Source of the DNA: Cytidiella melzeri
Taxonomy: Eukaryota > Basidiomycota > Agaricomycetes > Polyporales > Irpicaceae
DNA length: 64,000 nucleotides
Direction of reading: 5' to 3'
Assembly: GCA_022592445.1 (NCBI GenBank)
Contig: JABYQR010000028.1
Coordinates: forward strand, 62,001-126,000
The notes below the pieces were generated by a model. That model worked only from the letters and a program-made list of their open reading frames with translations. It ran no database searches and was not told the origin of the DNA. This document shows positions 56,901-64,000 of the stretch, piece by piece. A program made the translations under genes and the position numbers. Position 1 is the first letter of the stretch. The number at the start of each line of letters is the position of its first letter.

Positions 56901-57618
56901 AAGCAATATCCCGTCGCTCGATGAGCGCCTTGACAACATGGCTCGAGTACGCAAAGAGACTGAAGCAGCTCTTTGTCTAAGCAAAGAAAAGATAAAGCAA
57001 CTCTACAAATCTGAGAAGCAATCTCCACGCATCTTCCAGGTTGGCGACATGGTCTAGCTGAATGCTAAGAACATCCAAATCCACCAGGCTACCCCTAAAC
57101 TCGGCCCGTACAAAGTCATCAAGCACATCAGCGATCTTGACTACAAGCTCGATCTACCTAACTATCTCCGAATCTACCCCGTCTTCCACATCAATTGTCT
57201 AAGTCCCTGACATGACAACAGCAAAGACATACCTCCACCTCCTGATCCTATTGTCATAGAAGGAGAAGAACAGTACGTCGTCAAAAAGGTGCTAGACAGC
57301 AGGCTACACGGACGATGGAAGAAACTGCAATTCCTTGTCAAATGGGAAGGGTATTCAGAGGGACACAATAGCTGGGAACCAGTAGAAAACCTCGAGAATA
57401 GTCAAGAAGCGATTGACAACTTCTACAAGCAAACCCCGGAGCGCCCCAGGTCATTAAAGCTTTACTCTTTGCAGATCTCCACTCGCACTTTCGGGAATTC
57501 AAAACCCCGACCGACCCCGCTTTCCTTTGCACAATCTATCCATCTACATACGATCTTAGCTGGGATGAAGGCAAACACATCAGTCTGGATATCTCAAAAA
57601 CATCACAATGACGGGTAA
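53997..57618 (+). pseudogene. Gypsy-2 Pol: protease, RT, RNase H, integrase, chromodomain
   Basis: Continues the frame that ends at 45803. Protease MINSGATALFIS: the active-site Asp is Asn (AAT at 54058-54060). RT: LIQDYHKLNDITVKN, FTKFNVHWGY, YLDDIL. RNase H: DASGYATSG. Integrase: HHCC zinc region (HDTPAAGHLGKHG, CNRCQ), then VDLITQLPP, FSDRGPQF and the Glu in GNGKVEHK. Chromodomain YVVKKVLDSRLHGRWKKL, FLVKWEGYSEGHNSWEP near 57270-57430. Stops at 54949, 55612, 55720, 55762, 56086, 56839, 56899, 57055 and 57208. The chromodomain would steer integration to modified histones. Confidence 0.92.
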
Positions 57619-57755
57619 TGTCGAGTCAACAACACTAGAAGGGGAGAAACTTCCTAGCATCCTTCTGACTAGACAATCAGGCAATTCTGCTGAATCCCTG
57701 TAGATGGGTAGAAGACCTCTATCACCACAGCACAGTGATACTTCGCGAGGGGTAA

Positions 57756-58512
57756 TGTTGTGGATGGCCCGACTAGCCCTTATTTTTCGCAATTTACCTC
57801 TTGTTTTTATCTGTAAAACTCCGGGCTGCAACCTAGTTGCAACCTCCTCTGCACAAACTCCTTGCACGTCTATTAAGCACCCGTATCATGTGGCTTAGAT
57901 GCTCTACATGGTCACGTTACTTGCTACTACGTCACACTGGCATGTGACTTAGCTTATGTAAGACCACATGGCTACAACCACATGGCTCAGCCCATAGCTA
58001 GGGTTTGATGTCATAGATACTGTTCACATGGACTCCTTTTGTTCTTTCCCTATTGTTCTCTTTATGGAAGGATGTTCTCACAGATGTGGGAATGGAATAC
58101 AATAGTTGGTCTCCTTTTAGATAGATTCTCTCACGAGTAGAGTTCTTGGCAAGGTCTAGACAATAGCTGTTGTTCTCCTTTAGGTAGTTCTTTTGTTCTT
58201 CGTTCACACGGCTTCTTGCAAAGCCTGCCCTCAACATGGTCTGTGTGCAGGTCCCTGAAGTCTTTATAAGATGCTGCATGTATGCTCCTAGCCCCCCATC
58301 TCGACCTCTTGGTCTTTACTGGGCTAGGTAAGCAACCCCCTCCTGTACTACATAGCTAGTAGTACCCAATACTAACTTGGTCTTGACTGGGCTAGCAACT
58401 TGAACAAAGTCTGATAGCTGGTGAAAGCATTGTGCTCTACGCCTGCCACCACCTCCTCGTCGTTTTCCACTTCATGCCCCTGTTTGTCACGTCGAGCCCC
58501 GTCTCGGTGTCA
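57756..58512 (+). repeat. Gypsy-2 3' LTR
   Basis: 757 bp, preceded by a purine tract. Collinear with the 5' LTR apart from the miniature element present only there. Confidence 0.9.
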
Positions 58513-59319
58513 GCATGTACTGTGCATTCTTTCATATTCATATGTTTTCTCGTCTTTTGTTATCACTCTTGTTTCAGTGGGCACATTGCACTTTTGACTT
58601 TGTTCTTTCTGTTCTTCTGTTTGTAAACCACTCGTAGCTATTTTTCGAGTGGGCGTATTGTTGGGTGAGCACCTCGCCGGTGCGACTCACGCTACGCAGA
58701 GTTTCCCGAACTATACAGTTGATCGGGAATCTAATCTTGAAGTACCTACATCATGTATCTACAACTTGTCTTCTCTTTTATTAAGTAGTTTACCTTGTCT
58801 TGCCTGCCCCCGCTCCTCACTTTCATAACATGTATATAACATGTAGCCACGCAGCAACAAGTAGACAGATAGAAATATGTAGCAGTTTTGTGCATAAAAA
58901 TCTATGTATATATGCAGGATTGATTCAAGATTGCTTCGAAAGATCAAGTTGATATATATATTGTAGTGATTCACTTGTAATGTTTTTATGGCAAGCCATT
59001 GACATAAATGTACCAATTTTCCACTGAAGAAATTCACTATCAATTCAGAGGGGAAAATGACGAAACAGACCATTCCTTTGACTGTAATGGCAGCAAAAAA
59101 AGTTCACTCAAAATCATCGCATTAGCTAGCATTCTTCAGATCTAGAGATAATCATATAAAAGGTTACACATATGCATGGGGCAAAATGTATGGAAGAATG
59201 TGCACTAATTCAGTGCCTTTTTCAAGGGCTCATGCCATTTCATTTGACCCAGTGTCACTTCTGTGACTGTCACCCTCCATGACACGGACTCCCAACTTGA
59301 ATATTCTTGGTTGTCTACG
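58513..59319. other. Intergenic, AT-rich
   Basis: From the Gypsy-2 end to the uL3m start no gene or recognised repeat was seen. It should hold the uL3m promoter; TATA-like strings are too common here to choose one. Confidence 0.5.
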
Positions 59320-60489
59320 ATGCTCAGACTGTGGACATTGCGGCCGCAGCAAGGCGTCGCTACAGCGAGCAGGTTCATCTCCTCTACCGCTGCGACGAAC
59401 GCTACTGCCTCGTCGAGTACAGTCGCGGAAAAGTCGGACTCGAAATGGACACCAGAGTCTTTGAGAACAGGGCTCATTGCACGCAAGCGTGGCATGACGG
59501 CAATGTATGATGACCACGGTACACGAGTTCCAGTGACAGTGCTTCAGGTGTGTATTGGTAGGACATTGTTGTTGTCGCCAGCGAGCTAAGTACTCGGTTC
59601 ATGTAGCTGGAGGATTGCCAAGTCACCGCGAACATCAAGTCCGTGCGGGCAGACAAGACTGAATACCATGCAGTCCAAGTTGCCGCCAGCGACAAGCCAG
59701 AGAAGACAACCACAAACCAGATGCTCGGACACTTCAGAAAAGCTGGCGTTGCCCCGAAACGCATAGTGAAGGAGTTTCCCGTCACACCCGACGCTCATGT
59801 CCCAGTCGGTAAGGGTTCAGTGCACTACTTCTCCTCGATCATCCTGAACCGAGGCGCCATACAGGAAGCACTTTCTCTGCCATCCATTTCGTGCCCGGAC
59901 AATATGTTGACGTTGCGGCGAATTCGTACGTTTACTTACCCTGGCATGGCGCTGCAAACGTTGAGAGGCTTTGCACAGGATTGGCAAAGGTTTCCAGGGT
60001 ACCATGAAGAGGTGGAATTTCAAAGGTCTACGAGCGAGTCATGGTGTTTCGGTGTCGCACCGTGCTGCAGGAGCTATTGGTGCCCATCAGGTCAGTCCGT
60101 GCCATCTGTGTACATCAGTCCAGCTCTTCACGCGTTTGCAGGATCCTGGACGTGTCTGGCCAGGCAAGAAGATGGCGGGCCGTATGGGTGGCAAACGCAT
60201 AACGACACAAAACCTGACAGTCGTGAAGATTGATTCCAACCTCGATCTCATCTATGTCAAAGGCTGTGTGCCAGGTGTAGATGATGCACAGGTGCTAATT
60301 AAGGATGCGAAAAAGAAAGTCATTCATGCCGCGAAAGTCGCTCACGCAGATAGCAAATTCGACGCTCTCCTGCCGAAATACGTTTCCGACCTGCCCTTCC
60401 CCGCTGGCACGAAAGAAATGGCCAAGAGCTTGCCTCCTATAATAGAAGCGATTTCCAAGCGCACAAGCCCTTTCATTCCTCGAGAATAG
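59320..60489 (+). CDS. MRPL9: Mitochondrial large-subunit ribosomal protein uL3m
   Basis: Five exons, join(59320..59547, 59607..59808, 59865..59925, 59979..60090, 60142..60489), give 316 aa, phases consistent. The start [19 protein letters not shown] is a basic, acid-free mitochondrial presequence, which decides this ATG over upstream ones. uL3 landmarks: [29 protein letters not shown], the central signature [15 protein letters not shown] and [10 protein letters not shown], and [15 protein letters not shown]. It is a structural protein of the mitoribosome near the peptidyl-transferase centre. It is the first host gene to the right of the transposon nest. The symbol follows the yeast name for mitochondrial uL3. 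Confidence 0.93.
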
Positions 60490-61050
60490 ATGTGACTCAG
60501 TATATCATAATACATCACCCGTGAACTCTGGTTGTTTAACTTTTTCTGGCGTTGGTCAGATGCAATTGCTCTGCGTTCCGCGCATGACGGACTTGAACCA
60601 ATACCATTGGTCTAGCGGATGAGTACAGTGACGTGTAGTCACACGTCAACGCCTGCAAGTCACCCGTACAACTGATGAAGGTAGGCTTTTATTTCAAGCT
60701 CTGCTGAGCGGCAGGCTTGCCGAGTCCGCACAGTGTCTTTGACAGTCCACTCATGTCCTGAATCCGCAGGTGAGCCTCTCCATCCGTCGATCTGTCTTGC
60801 TACTCACTGACGTCCATGCAGATCGGACCATTCGCCATGTAGCAACCATTCTCTGTATCCACCGCGCCCAACGTCCTTGTATGTTATGCTGTGGATGGCG
60901 TGTCATGGTGCTCTAGTATATATGAGCCATGCTCTTCACGTCGGACTCCAGGCTGCCTCCTATCCTTCATTCTTCGAGCCCGGCGCTCTTCACATCGCTG
61001 TGACATTTTCTTCCTTCGCGTTCATTCTAGCACGGCTCACGTATTTCACC
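60490..61050. other. Intergenic
   Basis: About 560 bp between uL3m and the next plus-strand gene. Nothing firm; an open frame from 60891 runs through the true start of the next gene and is not supported. Confidence 0.5.
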
Positions 61051-62622
61051 ATGCAACTTTTCACGATCCTTTCTTCCGTTATCCTTCTGGCCGGAGCCCG
61101 ACCCCTTCCTCAGACGTGAGTTCCCAATGTCCAATTAGGCAAGCATGGCTGACTGGTGCTCATAGCGCAATCCCTGCCGACTCTGTGAGTCTCAACAGCA
61201 CTACCACTATAAGCGTGCAGGACGCGTTGAGCCTCCTATCAGCTGGTGCATCCGCTTCTGCCACGTCCCTCCTTGCTTTGACCTCCAGTCCACCAGCCTC
61301 TGGTTCAGCTTCGGCGTCGATTACCTCTGCCGCTTCCGCTGCATCGGTGTCGGCTTCAGCAAGTGGCTCCGCCATAGCAAGCGACTCTGTTCTTGCCTCT
61401 GCATTGCTCAATAGCACAGACTCAGCCACCCCAGTATTCTCAAGCGACTCTTCAGTTCCCACTTCGTTGACAGACGGCTCCGACAGTAACTCTACTGACT
61501 CAGCCTCAACGGTCTTGTCTAGCGACTCTACCCTTCCCACGGTATCAAGCGACAATGGCACCGACACCGCTTCGGCCGCGGCGTCCTCTGCCACTGCCAC
61601 AAACGCAGGTGTCAGTTACATCATACCCACTGCTATCCCTCAGGCTTGCATGGTGCTGACTGTGCCCAACGTGTCGGCCTCAAGTGTCATCACTGCCAGC
61701 ATCGCAGATAGCACCGGTGTCTCGTCTGACAGTCTGAGCTCCGTGCTCTCTGCCACTGATGCAGACACACTGAGCTCTGTGCTCTCTTCCGTCGATACAA
61801 ACACGCTGAGCGCCAGCGCCACTCTGTCTGCTCTCAACGTCTCAGCAACGGATTCGCTGGTGTCGAATTCATTAGCCGGTAGTGTCGCCGCTACCGCCTC
61901 CGTGTCAGTTGGCAGCGCAGCGTCGTCTGCAGTTGCCTCCATTCTCGCTAGCAGCGATGCATCCCTTTCGGCCTCTGCTGCCAGTGCAACTGCTGCTGCA
62001 ACAGACTCTATCGTGGCGCCTTTGACGCTTGCGAAGCGTATTGCTCAGGCGGACCTCCCCTCTGTCGCTCAAAGCTGGCAAGATCTTTGCGTAAGTCTCA
62101 CTTGTACTGCTGTCTTCGAATACTTTACTCAACATATATGTTCTATAGCTTATAAGTGGAGGTGACATATTCACAAACGAACCATGCGTGCAGCTCGCGG
62201 GTGTGAATGGGATCAACGCCCTCCTCGCCGATGCGGACCCTTGCGATCAACAAGACAACGCTGACGCGATGATCGACTTTGCCAAATCCGCTGGAGTGAC
62301 CAACTCGGACGCACTCATCGCAAACGCCATCGCGTACAGGCAGCATCCTCGTAACGCCTTCAGTATTAACGGCATCACTCCTTCGACTCCCTATTGCCAA
62401 ACCGCACCGCGAAACTCGGAATTGCAGGGGCTTGTGAATGCTCAGCTGCCGGACGTGAACCCTGGTGTATTTGGTGGACCTACCTTTGGGCTTGTGGCAT
62501 TTGGCGATCGTGAGTTGAATCCCTATATCTACAATAGCCGCGGTATCTCATGCTGTCCTTGATTAGCTTCCTCGTGTCCGTTTGGAACCTCTCCTGATGT
62601 TGATAGCTGTGGTTGCTCTTGA
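61051..62622 (+). CDS. Ser/Ala-rich secreted protein with conserved Cys-containing C-terminal region
   Basis: Four exons, join(61051..61115, 61166..62090, 62149..62509, 62567..62622), give 468 aa. Signal peptide MQLFTILSSVILLAGARP. About 300 residues of Ser/Ala/Thr-rich, probably O-glycosylated, sequence with NST/NGT/NVS sites follow. The C-terminal 150 residues have SWQDLC, GGDIFTNEPCVQLAG, ALLADADPCDQQDNADAM, TPSTPYCQTAPRNSELQG and the end CPFGTSPDVDSCGCS. I recall such tails from other basidiomycete secreted proteins of unknown function. The last intron (62510-62566) is chosen because it yields this Cys-rich end; reading through would end at 62562. Likely cell wall or extracellular. Confidence 0.75.
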
Positions 62623-62945
62623 GCTGAGACGATAGATTACTAGACTAGCAATTGGTGATGATAAACGGACAATGTTACTCGCATTGGTAGTACAAGTGTT
62701 ACACGAATCATATGATACCTGAACTTACAAAGACCTACATTTGAGCTACATGTCCCTGGGCTCTGTGACTGTCAGCCCACCTCGTTGAACGAGGTTGGGT
62801 GTTGACCGAATGAGCCCAGTCGAACGGTGTGGCGGTGCTCAACCCCATATCCAGTATGGCGGAACTTCTCTCTCGCAGCACAGTCGTAGCACCGTAATCG
62901 CAGCCAACGACTCGGGCCCAAAGTAGTCGCTTCAGAGATAAAGGC
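62623..62945. other. Convergent intergenic spacer
   Basis: Between the stop codons of the plus-strand secreted protein and the minus-strand gene to the right; contains their 3' ends and nothing else recognised. Confidence 0.5.
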
Positions 62946-64000
62946 TCACTCCTCTTGCGGCTCGTCAGCTTGAATGCAAACCTCTACGTCTTCGGGTAGA
63001 ACCAGATGATACTCTCGCAGCCGCATCTCAGACTTGTCAACCACCCTAGAACTGGTCCACCGCCAAATCTCGTCGACGAAAGTGACCTGACGCAAGGCTT
63101 TGGAAGCACTTAGTGCTTGGCGCAAGGGTGCCCACTCGCTCATATCCTGAATCTCCATGAGCAAAGATCCAAAGTAGCCAGAGATGGTAAACGTCTCCAG
63201 AGTGCCGTGGGCGGCAACAGCAGCGACCATGTTGCATATTCTCTCCCAAGACTCGTCGCTGAAACCCACGTCCGACCGCGTGCGGAGCGAAAAGTGTCTC
63301 AGCCCTGTACAGGACGATAAACAGAGGCGTTCACAAATCCACGAGCCAGAAGCTTCGGGAAGAGAATATGTATACCGTAAGATTTAGTATGCTCCTTATT
63401 CTCTCAGTTACTTCCAGTCTTACCGTTTGGCTGAGACAAGATACCTGTCACGTCTAGCTTGAGCGAGCGGACATTCGAACCAACTGCAGCCAACAAGAGG
63501 CCCGCTGGCTCGGGATCCCATGAGAAGGAAGTCAGAATGTTGATACTGGACAACGTTTGCACGGATGCTGATCTGCGCAAAGCTTCTAGCCAGAATTTAG
63601 TCCCGAAGGTGGTGTCCTCAATAACGATTTTCTTCACGCGAAGCTCCTTCGGAATCACGTCGACGAACGACGCATCGAACTGACCCGCGATGTCGGGCAC
63701 AATCATCATCGTATGCTCGAATCGAGGGTATAGCATAGATAGATTGTTGATTTCGGAGAACATGCGGACGATGTCCAAGGATTGCTGAGGTTGATGTGGA
63801 ACTCCGCCTCCGTATGCGAAGGTGAGCTGTTTCAGCTTGAACTGAGGATTTATAGCTGGTAGGGCTGCGCGATTGTTGGGATATTCAATTCTAGTGAGGT
63901 GGACGTGGACGAGGGTCAAGTGTGCGAGGAATGGAAGGGAATTGAAGATGGTAGAGAGGAGATCGACTGTGACCACTGGCCGAAGCTTGGAATATTGACC
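62946..64000 (-). CDS. Leucine-rich/F-box-like protein, 5' part outside the window
   Basis: Two exons visible, complement(join(62946..63352, 63424..>64000)); the start lies beyond the right edge. The sequence has the irregular hydrophobic repeat rhythm of fungal F-box/LRR proteins (LSTIFNSLPFLAHLTLVHVH, LKLDVTGILSQP, LETFTISGYFGSL) with strand-loop-helix spacing, ending CIQADEPQEE. No F-box is seen because the N-terminus is missing. The acceptor CCCGAAG at 63353 gives a continuous frame through ICERLCLSSCTGLRHFSL. If the class is right it would be a ubiquitin-ligase substrate receptor; this is inferred from pattern only. Confidence 0.55.

Larger units (their letters stand above)
41496..58512 (+). 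mobile_element. Gypsy-2: chromodomain Ty3/Gypsy element with three nested insertions
   Basis: Full-length layout on plus: 5' LTR 41496-42549, ORF before gag, gag, pol with protease, RT, RNase H, integrase and C-terminal chromodomain, purine tract GCGAGGGG and 3' LTR 57756-58512. Insertions: a TA-duplicating miniature element (41667-41962), a solo LTR (44197-44914) and a Helitron (45804-53996). Without them the element is about 7.8 kb. The bases next to the two LTRs differ (GTTAC and GCATG), so no target duplication is preserved. Confidence 0.9.

Noticed and set aside
60575..60650. Possible tRNA on the minus strand (GGTTCAAGTCC B-box-like string)
   Set aside because: The T-arm and acceptor stems do not pair and no matching A box or anticodon arm was found.
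60891..62165. A 424-codon plus-strand frame starting before the secreted protein
   Set aside because: The start region lacks a signal peptide and reads through two good introns. The ATG at 61051 gives a signal peptide and fits the spliced model.
1..64000. CRISPR arrays, bacterial operons, rRNA genes
   Set aside because: None seen. The spliced genes and eukaryotic mobile elements rule out a prokaryotic reading, and the regular repeats present are transposon or microsatellite DNA.

Overview
This looks like a basidiomycete chromosome segment, most likely Agaricomycete. The genes carry many GT-AG introns of about 45-65 bp. The mobile elements (a Tnp2-type DNA transposon, two hAT elements, a Helitron, Ty1/Copia, chromodomain Ty3/Gypsy and LINE relics) are of the kinds that crowd such genomes. 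I could not search databases. Names rest on motif recognition and on splice reconstructions checked codon by codon.

Layout. (1) 226-3446, minus: a nine-exon gene for an RNA polymerase I initiation factor of the Rrn6 type. (2) 3460-58512: a transposon nest of about 55 kb. (3) 59320-60489, plus: mitochondrial ribosomal protein uL3m. (4) 61051-62622, plus: a Ser/Ala-rich secreted protein. (5) 62946 to beyond the right edge, minus: a leucine-rich/F-box-like protein. Inside the nest only one small ordinary gene was seen, a 129-residue secreted protein (31149-31538).

The nest can be read layer by layer from target-site duplications (TSDs). A TTA-duplicating miniature element with 108-bp inverted repeats sits 13 bp upstream of the Rrn6 start codon, and an 8.5-kb Tnp2 element is inserted in it. 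That element carries an intact four-exon transposase (1123 aa), an intact nine-exon companion gene (633 aa) and a third small gene. Next is a Copia LTR split by two different hAT elements that used the same 8-bp target, GGTGAAAG. Beyond it lies a truncated Copia pol, then a LINE interrupted by two solo LTRs with exact 5-bp duplications. A 2.2-kb inverted-repeat element follows; it carries an exon of a WLM (Wss1-like) metalloprotease and a TTGCCC array. Last come decayed Gypsy copies and a long chromodomain Gypsy (41496-58512).

The long Gypsy holds a TA-duplicating miniature element in its 5' LTR, a solo LTR in gag, and an 8.2-kb Helitron between gag and protease. The Helitron ends can be placed to the base: CTAG plus hairpin at 45804, TC at 53996, and removal rejoins the Gypsy frame. 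Its Rep/helicase reconstructs as an uninterrupted 1689-aa protein. A second Helitron gene, possibly a single-strand DNA-binding protein, has one stop codon.

Only the Tnp2 element and the Helitron seem to retain complete main proteins. The Gypsy polyprotein has nine in-frame stops, several explicable as TGG to TAG/TGA or CGA to TGA, and an Asp-to-Asn change in the protease. This points to C:G to T:A decay.
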